Source of the DNA: an uncultured Sulfitobacter sp.
Lineage (GTDB): Bacteria > Pseudomonadota > Alphaproteobacteria > Rhodobacterales > Rhodobacteraceae
NCBI GenBank assembly: GCA_947501805.1
Contig: CANMXJ010000007.1
Location: forward strand, 62,001 to 126,000
Direction: 5' to 3'
Length of the DNA stretch: 64,000 nucleotides
Part shown: one piece after another, positions 1-8,589 of the stretch
Position numbering within the stretch: position 1 is the first letter of the stretch
How the letters are laid out: each line of letters begins with the position of its first letter
Program-made: the position numbers and the translations under genes
The notes under the pieces: model-generated
Told to the model about the DNA's origin: nothing
Databases searched by the model: none
The model's input: only the letters and a program-made list of their open reading frames with translations

Positions 1-973
1 CCACGCCAGCGGTAAAGCCGACCAGATCATCCACAACATCCGCCGTGATCAGGGACGCCGCCAATGCACCGCCCCCTTCGCAGAAAATGCGCGTTAAACC
101 GTGGCTGCCCAACTGGCGCATCACATCTGCTGCGTCCAATTGCATTCCGCTCAGCGCACAGGGCAACAGCGTTGCACCCAGATCGCGCCACGTCTGCATC
201 ATCGCGCGGTCCGCGTCCGCGCCGTGACACAGGATCAGCGGAATTTCGGCTGCAGTGCGTGCGAGCTGGCCCATCAGCGGTAGATCAAGCCTGCGCGAAA
301 CCACAACCCGTGCGGGCTGCTCTGCCACGCCCATATCACGCACTGTCAGGCTTGGATCATCTTTTCGGGCTGTGCCACCGCCCACCATCACCGCATCATG
401 TCGGCTGCGCATCATATGCACAGAGCGGCGTGCTTCCGGTCCGGTAATCCACTGGCTCTCGCCTGTGCCGGTCGCGATCCGTCCGTCAAAAGAACTGGCC
501 AGTTTCAACGTCAGAAAGGGGCGCCCAATTTCGGTGCGCGTAAAGAATCCGACATGATCGCGTCTCGCTTCATTTGCACATACGCCAAGCTCAACCTCGA
601 TGCCTGCTGCACGCAGCATCTCAAGCCCCTTGCCGTCAACACGTGAATCACTGTCCGCAACCGCAACAACCACCCGCGCCACGCCTGAATCAATCAACGC
701 CTGCGCACAAGGCGGGGTTTCGCCGTGATGCGCGCAAGGCTCAAGTGTCACATAAGCCGTGGCCCCGCGCGCAGCTTCACCTGCCTGCGTCAAGGCTTCG
801 GTTTCTGCATGAGGTCTGCCGCCATTCTGTGTCCAGCCGCGGCCCACAATGCGGCCCGCATTCACAATCACACATCCCACAGCGGGGTTTGGCCAGACGC
901 GGCCCTGTCCACGCCGGCCCAGACTGAGGGCCAGCGTCATAAAGCGCCCATCTGTGCCGACGCTGTCGCTCAC
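1..973 (-). CDS. ribD: RibD, riboflavin biosynthesis deaminase/reductase (3' end outside window)
   Basis: Bifunctional enzyme of riboflavin synthesis: it deaminates the pyrimidine ring of the GTP-derived intermediate, then reduces the ribosyl side chain. About 324 codons are visible and the reading frame is still open at the left edge. The N-terminal deaminase shows the zinc site HAE and the [11 protein letters not shown] motif. The reductase domain begins with [19 protein letters not shown]. The chosen start is GTG at 973, whose GTGA overlaps the TGA stop of nrdR, so translation is probably coupled. An in-frame ATG at 940 would cut off the extreme N-terminus. The order nrdR-ribD is common in alphaproteobacteria. 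Confidence 0.93.
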   Translation of the reverse strand, partial: MSDSVGTDGRFMTLALSLGRRGQGRVWPNPAVGCVIVNAGRIVGRGWTQNGGRPHAETEALTQAGEAARGATAYVTLEPCAHHGETPPCAQALIDSGVARVVVAVADSDSRVDGKGLEMLRAAGIEVELGVCANEARRDHVGFFTRTEIGRPFLTLKLASSFDGRIATGTGESQWITGPEARRSVHMMRSRHDAVMVGGGTARKDDPSLTVRDMGVAEQPARVVVSRRLDLPLMGQLARTAAEIPLILCHGADADRAMMQTWRDLGATLLPCALSGMQLDAADVMRQLGSHGLTRIFCEGGGALAASLITADVVDDLVGFTAGV

Positions 974-1440
974 TCTTCTTCGGGAGCGGTGTCGGGCCGG
1001 AGTTCCTGAACGAACTTGTCAAAGTCGTCCGCTGCCTGGAAGTTCTTGTAAACACTGGCAAACCGCACGTAGGCCACGGTGTCGATCCGCGCCAGCGCTT
1101 CCATCACAATCTCGCCGATCTGCTTGGAGCCGATATCGGTTTCGCCCATGCTTTCCAACCGGCGCACGATGCCGGAAATCATCTGGTCAATCCGCTCCGG
1201 ATCAATCGGACGTTTCTGCATGGAGATACGGATGGAGCGTTCCAGCTTGTCGCGGTCGAAGTCTTCGCGCTTGCCAGAGGTCTTGATCACCACCAGATCG
1301 CGCAGTTGCACACGTTCATAGGTGGTAAAGCGTCCGCCACAGGCAGGGCAGAAACGTCTGCGCCGGATGGACACATGGTCCTCCGCCGGACGCGAGTCTT
1401 TTACTTGGGTATCAATATTTCCGCAAAACGGGCAGCGCAT
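970..1440 (-). CDS. nrdR: NrdR transcriptional repressor of ribonucleotide reductase genes
   Basis: 156 aa, the usual NrdR length. An N-terminal zinc ribbon has Cys3, Cys6, Cys31 and Cys34 (MRCPFCG and [12 protein letters not shown]). It is followed by an ATP-cone domain from about residue 49 to 139 that senses ATP/dATP. The acidic tail ends in EEE. NrdR binds NrdR boxes in front of nrd operons; no nrd gene is in this window. The start is ATG at 1440. The stop overlaps the GTG start of ribD, so the two probably share a transcript. Confidence 0.97.
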   Translation of the reverse strand: MRCPFCGNIDTQVKDSRPAEDHVSIRRRRFCPACGGRFTTYERVQLRDLVVIKTSGKREDFDRDKLERSIRISMQKRPIDPERIDQMISGIVRRLESMGETDIGSKQIGEIVMEALARIDTVAYVRFASVYKNFQAADDFDKFVQELRPDTAPEEE

Positions 1441-1717
1441 CGGCCGTCCCCTTTCATTTTTTCGGTGCCCACTTGTGGGGCGTGTCGCACATTTCCCCAG
1501 ACTTATAGGCTCTCGCTACAGTTTTGGGTAGAGGCGAAATGCACCGCAACATCTTGGGGTAAGCAGCGTTAGCCAAATGCCACAATCCGCCGGATCACGC
1601 CATTTTCGCAAAAGCCGTTGCCGCATGAAAACTAACGCCACATACTCCTGTTTACGCTGGACGGGTTGATCCCGGCGCATTTGCACCGGACACCACCAGC
1701 GCAGCAAAGGAACGATT
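1441..1717. other. Divergent intergenic region between nrdR and the dodecin gene
   Basis: 277 bp between two divergent starts, so it must hold promoters for both. AAGGA about 7 bases before ATG 1718 is the dodecin ribosome binding site. Short open frames crossing the region lack recognisable protein character. No clear -35/-10 pair, NrdR box or riboswitch could be picked out by eye. Confidence 0.5.
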
Positions 1718-1921
1718 ATGTCTATTGCACGCGTTACCGAAATTTCCGCAACTTCCACAAAAAGCTTTGATGATGCCGTTGAACAAGGCGTTGAGCGCGC
1801 AGGCAAAACGCTGCGCAACGTCGTCAGTGCATGGGTCAAAGAACAATCGGTCAAAGTAGAGGACGGCAAGATCAGCCATTATCAGGTGAACCTGATGGTG
1901 ACCTTCTTACTCGACGATTAA
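1718..1921 (+). CDS. Dodecin family flavin-binding protein
   Basis: 67 aa, the typical dodecin size. Dodecins form hollow dodecamers that bind and buffer flavins such as FMN, riboflavin or lumichrome. Family landmarks are the start SIARVTEISATSTKSFDDA, the segment RNVVSAWVKEQSVKVEDGKI containing the flavin-stacking Trp, and the end YQVNLMVTFLLDD. A good AAGGA site precedes ATG 1718. It lies next to the riboflavin gene ribD but is transcribed divergently. Its stop codon overlaps the stop of the convergent YjbQ-family gene. Confidence 0.93.
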   Translation: MSIARVTEISATSTKSFDDAVEQGVERAGKTLRNVVSAWVKEQSVKVEDGKISHYQVNLMVTFLLDD

Positions 1922-2331
1922 CTACAAAAATGCGCCGCCACCTGCCGTGTGTGCGGCGCATCGCGATGCTCAAACAGATAAATGCCCTGCCACGTCCCCA
2001 GCCGCATCCGACCGTCGAGGACCGGTATGGACAGGTTAACAGGCATCATCGCGGCTTTGATATGCGCGGGCATGTCATCGGGCCCTTCATCACGGTGAAG
2101 CAGATAGCTCATGGAGCGGTCTGTCGCAGGTGGGACCAAACGTTGAAAATATGCCTTCAGATCGGTTTGCACATCAGGATCTGCGTTCTCCTGTATCAGC
2201 AATGACGCAGATGTATGGCGTACCATAAGCGTGAGCAAACCATCCGGATTGCCGTCGATCCAGCGCGCAACAGAACGGGTAAACTCATAAAGCCCCTGCC
2301 CGTTTGTTTCTATCTGGAATGTCGTCTGCAT
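1918..2331 (-). CDS. YjbQ/UPF0047 family protein
   Basis: 137 aa from the ATG at 2331, which matches the family length of about 140. The core motifs HTSASLLIQENADPDV and the C-terminal GTWQGIYLFEHRD are clear. Members are often annotated as a secondary thiamine-phosphate synthase because E. coli YjbQ shows weak activity of that kind; the true role is unsettled. An in-frame ATG at 2373 has a nearby AGGG and is an alternative start. The still longer frame to 2412 would run into the upstream gene and is unlikely. The stop overlaps the convergent dodecin stop. Confidence 0.9.
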   Translation of the reverse strand: MQTTFQIETNGQGLYEFTRSVARWIDGNPDGLLTLMVRHTSASLLIQENADPDVQTDLKAYFQRLVPPATDRSMSYLLHRDEGPDDMPAHIKAAMMPVNLSIPVLDGRMRLGTWQGIYLFEHRDAPHTRQVAAHFCS

Positions 2332-2378
2332 AGCGTCAGTGTGATTGCGCACATCGGCTTTGGCAATATCCATGCACC

Positions 2379-2825
2379 CTATTTGGTTGAGCGGGTGAAA
2401 GCGTCGCGGCAATATCGGCGCGCCTGAGATGACTTCAAGCTCGCACCGGGTTTGCGCACTGTGACAGTCAAGGTCTCCTCCACATCAGGCAGACCCGAGT
2501 CGCTGGTCGAAAACACCACGCCGTTACGCCCCGCAGCCGTCAGACTTGCTCCGTGCGGGCGCTTGAGGAAAATGCGTGTGCTTTCGGACTGGCCCTTGCG
2601 CCGCTCGATGTATGTCGCAGCACCACACCAGAACTCCGCGGCACCGGATCCCCTGAACTGGATCACCTCAAAGTCGGTTCCATTGATCTCGTTAATCACG
2701 ATTTGGTCCTCTTCGCCGATGGTGGCAGCGACGCTTGCAACAGGGCTGAAGACCAGTATGAGAGACAGGATGAAACCCGTGTACGACGATCGTTGCAGCA
2801 TGGATTGGATTGCGTGCAATGCCAA
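2379..2825 (-). CDS. Secreted protein of unknown function, tandem paralogue of the upstream gene
   Basis: 148 aa from a TTG at 2825. That TTG lies one base after the upstream stop and 7 bases after a GGGGGG tract, which suggests coupled translation; ATG 2801 is the alternative. A hydrophobic segment (GFILSLILVFSPVASVAA) is probably a signal peptide. The mature part shares with its neighbour the blocks FEVI, WCGAA, a GR(N/K)GVVF box, the strand TVTVR and a terminal YCRD. Two conserved cysteines, in WC and YCRD, probably pair in the periplasm. I do not recognise a function. Confidence 0.75.
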   Translation of the reverse strand: MALHAIQSMLQRSSYTGFILSLILVFSPVASVAATIGEEDQIVINEINGTDFEVIQFRGSGAAEFWCGAATYIERRKGQSESTRIFLKRPHGASLTAAGRNGVVFSTSDSGLPDVEETLTVTVRKPGASLKSSQARRYCRDAFTRSTK

Positions 2826-2826
2826 T

Positions 2827-3261
2827 TCAATTCCCCCCTAGACGCAATAAAATATCATCTGGCTCGATCAGGTTGTCACGGCAGAATTGCACTGCGTGAT
2901 TAAGTGTCAGGCCAACACCAACTGTGCGCACCGTGACTGACAGTGATCGCGAGGGCGCTACAGCAAGGCTGCTGGCATCCATCGTGAAGACCACACCTTT
3001 GCGTCCTGCACTGCTTACCGACGGGCCGCGTGGCGACTTGATGTACATCCGTTGCTGGCCTGTGTTTCCGAACCGGGCCAACGCATAGTCCGCCGCAGCG
3101 CACCAAATGCCTCTCGCGCCTTCACCGCGCGCTTCGATCACTTCGAAATCGCTCTGGTTCAGCGGAACAACCTGCAGTCGATTGATCGCTTGAAAGGTCT
3201 GTGCTGATGCCGGAACAATCATCGCCATTACCAATGCAACCCATACAAATGTGTCACGCAT
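2827..3261 (-). CDS. Secreted protein of unknown function, first of a tandem pair
   Basis: 144 aa from ATG 3261, chosen because AAAGGAG sits 7 bases upstream and the protein then starts with a clean signal peptide (MRDTFVWVALVMAMIVPASAQ). Longer in-frame starts lack this. The mature part contains FEVIEARGEGARGIWCAAADY, AGRKGVVF and a C-terminal FCRDN. It is the same domain as the next gene, so the pair arose by tandem duplication. The protein is probably periplasmic with one disulfide. Function unknown. Confidence 0.78.
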   Translation of the reverse strand: MRDTFVWVALVMAMIVPASAQTFQAINRLQVVPLNQSDFEVIEARGEGARGIWCAAADYALARFGNTGQQRMYIKSPRGPSVSSAGRKGVVFTMDASSLAVAPSRSLSVTVRTVGVGLTLNHAVQFCRDNLIEPDDILLRLGGN

Positions 3262-3350
3262 GAAAATGCTCCTTTTGCCAGCTTGGCTTGAACATAGCCC
3301 GATGACCGCAGAGGTCAAAATCACAAGGTGGTGCTGCGTAAAATCGGCAC

Positions 3351-3384
3351 AAAAAAGCCCACACAATTCTGTGCGGGCTTTTTC
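3351..3384 (-). terminator. Rho-independent terminator downstream of rpoD, probably bidirectional
   Basis: A 9-bp stem (A-run plus GCCC pairing with GGGC plus T-run) continues after one mismatch into four more pairs (CACA/TGTG) around an ATTC loop. On the minus strand it ends in a six-U run, 30 bases past the rpoD stop. The plus strand also has a T-run. Confidence 0.8.
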
Positions 3385-3412
3385 GTTTTATCTCAATGTC
3401 TTGAGCGAAACC

Positions 3413-5401
3413 TTATTGATCAAGGAAGCTTCGCAACTTCCGGCTCCGGCTTGGGTGCTTCAGCTTGCGCAACGCCTTTGCCTCGATCTGGCGAATACGT
3501 TCGCGTGTTACGCTGAACTGCTGGCCGACTTCTTCCAGCGTGTGATCCGTGTTCATGCCGATACCAAAGCGCATGCGCAGTACACGTTCTTCACGCGGCG
3601 TAAGTGACGCCAGCACGCGTGTTGTGGTCTCTTTGAGGTTTTCCTGAATGGCGCTGTCCAATGGCAGCACGGCATTCTTGTCCTCAATGAAATCGCCCAA
3701 CTGGCTGTCTTCTTCGTCGCCAATTGGTGTCTCAAGTGAAATCGGTTCCTTGGCGATTTTCATCACCTTGCGAACTTTTTCCAGCGGCATCTGAAGCTTG
3801 GCTGCCAATTCTTCTGGTGTCGGCTCGCGGCCAATCTCGTGCAACATCTGACGGCCCGTGCGCACCAGCTTGTTGATTGTTTCGATCATATGCACCGGAA
3901 TACGGATTGTGCGGGCCTGGTCGGCGATCGAACGCGTGATTGCCTGCCTGATCCACCATGTCGCATAGGTGGAGAATTTATAACCACGACGGTATTCAAA
4001 CTTGTCCACGGCCTTCATCAGACCGATGTTACCTTCTTGAATAAGATCAAGGAATTGCAGACCACGGTTGGTGTACTTTTTCGCAATCGAGATAACCAGA
4101 CGCAAGTTCGCTTCGACCATTTCTTTCTTGGCCTGACGGGCTTCTTTCTCGCCCTTCTGGACCTGCTGCACAATGCGGCGGAATTCAGGGATGTCCAAAC
4201 CAACGTATTGTCCAACCTGCGCCATGTCCGCGCGCAGTTCTTCAACCTTATCAGAGGATTTCTCGATAAACATCTGCCAGCCGCGACCGGGTTTTTCGGC
4301 CATCCGCTCCATCCAGTTGGGATCAAGCTCGTAACCGCGATAGGCGTCGACAAATTCCTTGCGGTTGATGCGAGCTTGGTCTGCCAGCTTCACCATCGCA
4401 GAGTCGATCTGCATGATGCGGCGGTTGATGCCGTAAAGTTGGTCAATCAAAGCTTCGATACGGTTGTTGTGCAGGTGCAGTTCATTGACCAGCAGCACAA
4501 TCTCGGCGCGCAGCTTCTGATACTTGGTTTCCTGCTTCTTGCTGAATGAATCATCTTCGTTCAGCGTGGCGGAAATCCGGCTGTCCTGCATCTCGCTCAG
4601 TTTGATGTAGTCGTCTGCGATAATATCCAAGGCAATCAGCACCTGAGGCTTTAGCGCAGCTTCCATCGCCGCTAGCGACATGTTGGCCTGTTCGTCCTCG
4701 TCATCATCGTCATCATCATCGGAGATCGGGTTGCCGTCTGCATCAAGCTCTTGCTTGGTGTCGCCTTCCTTGCTTTCTACCGCAACGCCGGGGACTACGG
4801 GCACAACCGGCGTTGTTGCACCGTCCTCGCCCATCTGGTCGCCAAACGTGGCCTCAAGGTCGATCACATCACGCAGCAGAATGTCTTCGGACAAAAGTTC
4901 GTCGCGCCAGATGGTAATCGCCTGAAAGGTCAACGGGCTTTCGCAGAGCCCTGCAATCATCGTGTTGCGGCCCGCCTCGATGCGCTTGGCAATCGCGATC
5001 TCGCCTTCGCGGCTCAGCAGCTCGACCGAGCCCATCTCGCGCAGGTACATGCGGACAGGATCATCGGTGCGGTCCAGCTTTTCAGCCGTTCCCGTAGAAA
5101 GCGTGACTTCTTTGTTTTCGGTGGTGGCAAGTTCTGTGCCGGCCTTGGCTTCTTCTTCCTCCGCGTCCTCGTCTTCAATGATGTTGATGCCCATTTCGGA
5201 CAACATCGACATCACGTCTTCAATCTGTTCCGACCCAACCTGATCGGGTGGCAGCACCGTGTTCAGCTGACCATAGGTAATATAGCCCTTCTCGCGGGCC
5301 TCCGAGATCATCTTTTTGATGGCGGCCTGAGACATATCCAGCGAATGACCGCTGTCGTTCTCGTCCCTCTTCGTGTCTTCGTTCGTGTCCTTAGCGGCCA
5401 T
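3413..5401 (-). CDS. rpoD: RpoD, primary sigma-70 factor of RNA polymerase
   Basis: 662 aa housekeeping sigma factor. ATG 5401 is chosen because GGAGG lies 7 bases upstream; a longer frame to 5437 lacks this. Region 1.1 is at the N-terminus ([19 protein letters not shown]). The non-conserved region carries a very acidic run of Asp and Glu. Region 2 includes [20 protein letters not shown] and [14 protein letters not shown], for -10 recognition and melting. Region 4 ([11 protein letters not shown], then [20 protein letters not shown]) contacts the -35. It lies downstream of dnaG in the same orientation, as in the macromolecular synthesis operon. Confidence 0.98.
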   Translation of the reverse strand: MAAKDTNEDTKRDENDSGHSLDMSQAAIKKMISEAREKGYITYGQLNTVLPPDQVGSEQIEDVMSMLSEMGINIIEDEDAEEEEAKAGTELATTENKEVTLSTGTAEKLDRTDDPVRMYLREMGSVELLSREGEIAIAKRIEAGRNTMIAGLCESPLTFQAITIWRDELLSEDILLRDVIDLEATFGDQMGEDGATTPVVPVVPGVAVESKEGDTKQELDADGNPISDDDDDDDEDEQANMSLAAMEAALKPQVLIALDIIADDYIKLSEMQDSRISATLNEDDSFSKKQETKYQKLRAEIVLLVNELHLHNNRIEALIDQLYGINRRIMQIDSAMVKLADQARINRKEFVDAYRGYELDPNWMERMAEKPGRGWQMFIEKSSDKVEELRADMAQVGQYVGLDIPEFRRIVQQVQKGEKEARQAKKEMVEANLRLVISIAKKYTNRGLQFLDLIQEGNIGLMKAVDKFEYRRGYKFSTYATWWIRQAITRSIADQARTIRIPVHMIETINKLVRTGRQMLHEIGREPTPEELAAKLQMPLEKVRKVMKIAKEPISLETPIGDEEDSQLGDFIEDKNAVLPLDSAIQENLKETTTRVLASLTPREERVLRMRFGIGMNTDHTLEEVGQQFSVTRERIRQIEAKALRKLKHPSRSRKLRSFLDQ

Positions 5402-5651
5402 GTAAGTCCCTCCGGCGCTTGCGCGCGAATCAGTCACAGTGATTCGTTATTCCGAATCATGCGGGTTTCGAGGTGATTCTTAAAGCCGATACCCTGCTTT
5501 TTCATAAAGTATCCGCCAAAAAGATCACTCTTTGCAGTTCTCAAGTTAAGATTTGGTAATTTTCATCATGTCTATCAGCACCTCCCATGCGTCAAAGCGA
5601 CCCTGACTGCCGTCATTAGGTATCAAGACAAACAGGAAGTCCTGCTACAGT
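5402..5651. promoter_or_regulatory. dnaG-rpoD intergenic region, probable rpoD promoter and leader
   Basis: 250 bp without a supportable ORF between dnaG and rpoD on the minus strand. It is more AT-rich than its surroundings around 5510-5570. The rpoD ribosome binding site GGAGG is at its left end. The length suggests rpoD has its own promoter, but no confident -35/-10 pair was identified. Confidence 0.45.
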
Positions 5652-7628
5652 TCAGGTTGCGTCCTTCTTCGATCCACCCGGCTTTGACGTTATCAAGCCA
5701 TCGAAAAAATCGCGGCTCTTCTTCAACTGATCCGCGTCCAGTAACGCCCCATTGCTGGCGCGCACAAACTCCCCGCCTGACCCGCTTTCGATCTTTTGTG
5801 CCTCCTCATAGGCCGCCCGTGCCGTTGACACACGATAGGTCGCGCTCTCGTCGGCGTTGCCTTGCAAATCCTCTACCGCTTCTTCGATCCCGATCTTCAG
5901 GTGGCGAAACGTACTCAGTTTCGAAATACCCTCTTCTACGGCGCGTCTCGCTCTTTGCGGATTAACCAAAGACCGGCGAAAGGGGTTGGTTAGCAAATTA
6001 TCCTTACCGATCAGTTTTTCAAGGGTATCGGGGCCAAGTGCGTTCGAAATCTTTTCGCGCAACACCTCTTCGCCCTCATGCCCATGCCGCAACATCAGGT
6101 TGCGCATGGTGCGATGATCCGGATCGGCACATGTCATCCCCTCCAGTCCACTCTCGTATTCCTCGATAATCTCCGGACAGATCGCCAGCGCGGCCAAGAC
6201 CATCGCCTCCTGTAAATGCTCTGCAGTCTGGTCATTTGTTGCTGCTGCCAATATCGAGGATTTTGCAGTCGAGGTGGCTTTGTAGGGCGTTTTGTCGTCC
6301 CACTTGCCCTTGCCCCGCTGGGTTGCCGTACGCGGCGCGGATTGGGGCCGGAACAACTTCCAGCGCAAGTCTTTGATTTCCTGCCCGTAGTGACTGCGAA
6401 TACTCGGGTCTTTGATCAACATGATCTTTTCGCGCAAGGATTTATCCAGCGCCGCCTTGCGCTCCGGACTGTCGAACACCTTGCCTTCGGTCTCGCGCTG
6501 CCACAACAAATGCACCATCGGGACGGCCGCATCTATCAGCTTTTGAAACGCGCCTGCCCCCGCCGCCTTGAGCAGATCATCAGGGTCCTGCCCTTCCGGC
6601 ATCATCGCAAAGCGCAGTGATTTCCCGGCCTCCAGTTGCGGCAAGGCCAGATCAATCAAACGCAGCGCCGCGCGTTGTCCCGCAGCGTCCCCGTCCAATG
6701 TAATGATCGGCTCCGGGTCAATCCGCCACAACATCGCTAGTTGGTTCTCGGTAATCGCCGTGCCGAGCGGTGCCACTGCTGCCTCAAAACCCGCCTGCTG
6801 CAGCGCAATCACGTCCATATAACCTTCGGCGACCAACAAGGGCTGCCCCTTGCCCGCCGCGACACGTGCCTCTTTCACATTATAAAGGCTGCGTCCCTTG
6901 TCGAACAACTCGGTCTCGGGCGAATTTAGGTATTTCGCATTGTCGTTCGGGTCCATCGCCCGCCCGCCAAAGGCAATCGCGCGTCCCCGCGCATCGCGAA
7001 TGGGAAACATAATCCGCCCGCGAAATGTATCATACGGCTTGCCGCCCTTACTCGACGGTTTGGCCAATCCTGCGCCCAAGATCAGCGCATCATCAATGTT
7101 CTTGCCTTTTAACGCGTCCCACAGCCCCTGCCATGTGTCCGGTGCAAAACCGATCTCCCACCGTTCCAACGCCGCTTCATTCAGTCCGCGCCGCGCGAGG
7201 TAACCGCGCGCATCCGCACCCGCGCCCGTCTTCAACTGCAAGCGGAACCAGCGCACTGCCAGGTCCATCACATCGGCCAGTTCCGTCCGCTTGTCGGCTT
7301 TCTCCTGCGCGCGCGGATCCTGTTTGGGCACGGGCATGCCCGCCTCGCGTGCCAGAATTTCGACCGCCTCCATGAAACCCACGTTTTCGGTTTCGCGCAC
7401 AAAGGAAATCGCGTCCCCCTTGGCCTGACAGCCAAAGCAGTAATAAAACCCCTTGCGGTCGTCGACATGAAAGCTGGCCGATTTTTCCTGATGGAAAGGG
7501 CAAGGTGCCCACATATCACCCTTGCCTTGATTGGACTTGCGCGGATCCCATACGACTTTGCGCCCGACAACCTGAGACAGGCTCGACCTTGTGCGCAATT
7601 CGTCCAGAAATCCGGGTGGCAGGCTCAT
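5652..7628 (-). CDS. dnaG: DnaG, DNA primase
   Basis: 658 aa primase that makes RNA primers at the replication fork. The CHC2 zinc finger has Cys43, His46, Cys64 and Cys67 (APCPFH and YYCFGCQAKGD). The catalytic Toprim domain shows EGYMD at residues 268-272 and DGD at 312-314, which bind metal. A variable linker follows from about residue 425, then a C-terminal domain expected to contact the DnaB helicase. It lies upstream of rpoD in the same orientation. Confidence 0.97.
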   Translation of the reverse strand: MSLPPGFLDELRTRSSLSQVVGRKVVWDPRKSNQGKGDMWAPCPFHQEKSASFHVDDRKGFYYCFGCQAKGDAISFVRETENVGFMEAVEILAREAGMPVPKQDPRAQEKADKRTELADVMDLAVRWFRLQLKTGAGADARGYLARRGLNEAALERWEIGFAPDTWQGLWDALKGKNIDDALILGAGLAKPSSKGGKPYDTFRGRIMFPIRDARGRAIAFGGRAMDPNDNAKYLNSPETELFDKGRSLYNVKEARVAAGKGQPLLVAEGYMDVIALQQAGFEAAVAPLGTAITENQLAMLWRIDPEPIITLDGDAAGQRAALRLIDLALPQLEAGKSLRFAMMPEGQDPDDLLKAAGAGAFQKLIDAAVPMVHLLWQRETEGKVFDSPERKAALDKSLREKIMLIKDPSIRSHYGQEIKDLRWKLFRPQSAPRTATQRGKGKWDDKTPYKATSTAKSSILAAATNDQTAEHLQEAMVLAALAICPEIIEEYESGLEGMTCADPDHRTMRNLMLRHGHEGEEVLREKISNALGPDTLEKLIGKDNLLTNPFRRSLVNPQRARRAVEEGISKLSTFRHLKIGIEEAVEDLQGNADESATYRVSTARAAYEEAQKIESGSGGEFVRASNGALLDADQLKKSRDFFDGLITSKPGGSKKDAT

Positions 7629-7702
7629 GCTTTACTATATTGGGTCGCGTGGTTCAGAGTCCAGAAGGTGCGGCCCTGATATTGGGCCCAAACATCAAAC
7701 AG

Positions 7703-8008
7703 TCAGTTTGCAAGGCACGCCTGCTTCCACTGTGCGCCCATATCGTTGTTCTTGAGATCGCGCCGCTTGAGCTTGTAAATCTCGCCAACATACAACGGGA
7801 TCGCAACGTTGTACTTCTCTGGCCATGTGGCGTTCTTGACCACATGTGCATTGGCGTCAGCTTCCCTCACACGGTCCAGCTTTGCCTGTGCAATGGCCGC
7901 CACGATATCTCCCTGATGGCCGCAATATTCCTTTTTGTCAGCGGACTGCGCCGCGGCTGCCCCCGCTGACATCGCAAAAACCGCTGCCAACACACCTAAA
8001 CGCACCAT
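7703..8008 (-). CDS. Small secreted protein of unknown function
   Basis: 101 aa from ATG 8008, which has GGAG 7 bases upstream. A signal peptide (MVRLGVLAAVFAMSAGAAAAQ) is followed by a mature part of about 80 residues with two cysteines (YCGHQGD and the final QACLAN) that may form a disulfide. It follows soxG by 38 bp on the same strand and may be cotranscribed. I do not recognise the family. Confidence 0.7.
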   Translation of the reverse strand: MVRLGVLAAVFAMSAGAAAAQSADKKEYCGHQGDIVAAIAQAKLDRVREADANAHVVKNATWPEKYNVAIPLYVGEIYKLKRRDLKNNDMGAQWKQACLAN

Positions 8009-8046
8009 GATAAACTCCACTCGACAAATTCGATTACCAACCAAGT

Positions 8047-8589
8047 TTACCCCCGTGTCGCGACACCCGCCATAGCCTGTTTCAGATCATGCACCAGCGT
8101 TCCCGCCATGGAGCGGAAAACCATGATCATAAACTGATCCGGCTCCAGCTTGGTGATGGACGCATGCATATGCCCCAACTGCGTACGCGCCGTGTGCCCC
8201 TGCTTGAAAGCGCCATCACGCAAATCAACAGGCACCAGTCGCGCCAGCACGTCCACCGCGCCAAGACCCTGCAACCGCACCACGGCCCAAGCATCCGACT
8301 GATCCACCACTGCGCCAAGTTTGCGCAGTGCATCATCCGGCGCAGGCCCGATCAGTAAGGCTTCATCCCGCCCGAACCAGATACACCGCGCACTGTCCTT
8401 CCCTGTCGAACGGTTCGGCGCGGGCAAAGCCATACCGTGCGCGTTGTCCAAGGCGTCCGACAATCCCGATGCATCCCCCAAGGGCGACAAAGACGTCATG
8501 TGCTCAACCGTCATTTCCTCCAGTGTGACGGAACCGTAGGTGACAGGCAAAAGTCCGGCACAAGCGCTTGTTTCTTTCAACTCAACCAC
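8047..8589 (-). CDS. soxG: Sarcosine oxidase gamma subunit
   Basis: 180 aa. It is the small gamma subunit of heterotetrameric sarcosine oxidase, related to a GcvT-like fold. The chosen start is GTG 8589, overlapping the end of soxA by 8 bp; further upstream starts lie deep inside soxA. Recognisable segments are ARCIWFGRDEALLIGP, QSDAWAVVRLQGLGAVDVLARLVPVDLR and the tail MVFRSMAGTLVHDL. Identification also rests on its place as last gene of soxBDAG. Confidence 0.9.
   Translation of the reverse strand: MVELKETSACAGLLPVTYGSVTLEEMTVEHMTSLSPLGDASGLSDALDNAHGMALPAPNRSTGKDSARCIWFGRDEALLIGPAPDDALRKLGAVVDQSDAWAVVRLQGLGAVDVLARLVPVDLRDGAFKQGHTARTQLGHMHASITKLEPDQFMIMVFRSMAGTLVHDLKQAMAGVATRG

Noticed and set aside
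4672..4752. Repetitive triplets (GAT/GAC) resembling a microsatellite
   Set aside because: They encode the acidic run in the non-conserved region of RpoD, which is normal for alphaproteobacterial sigma-70; not a regulatory repeat.
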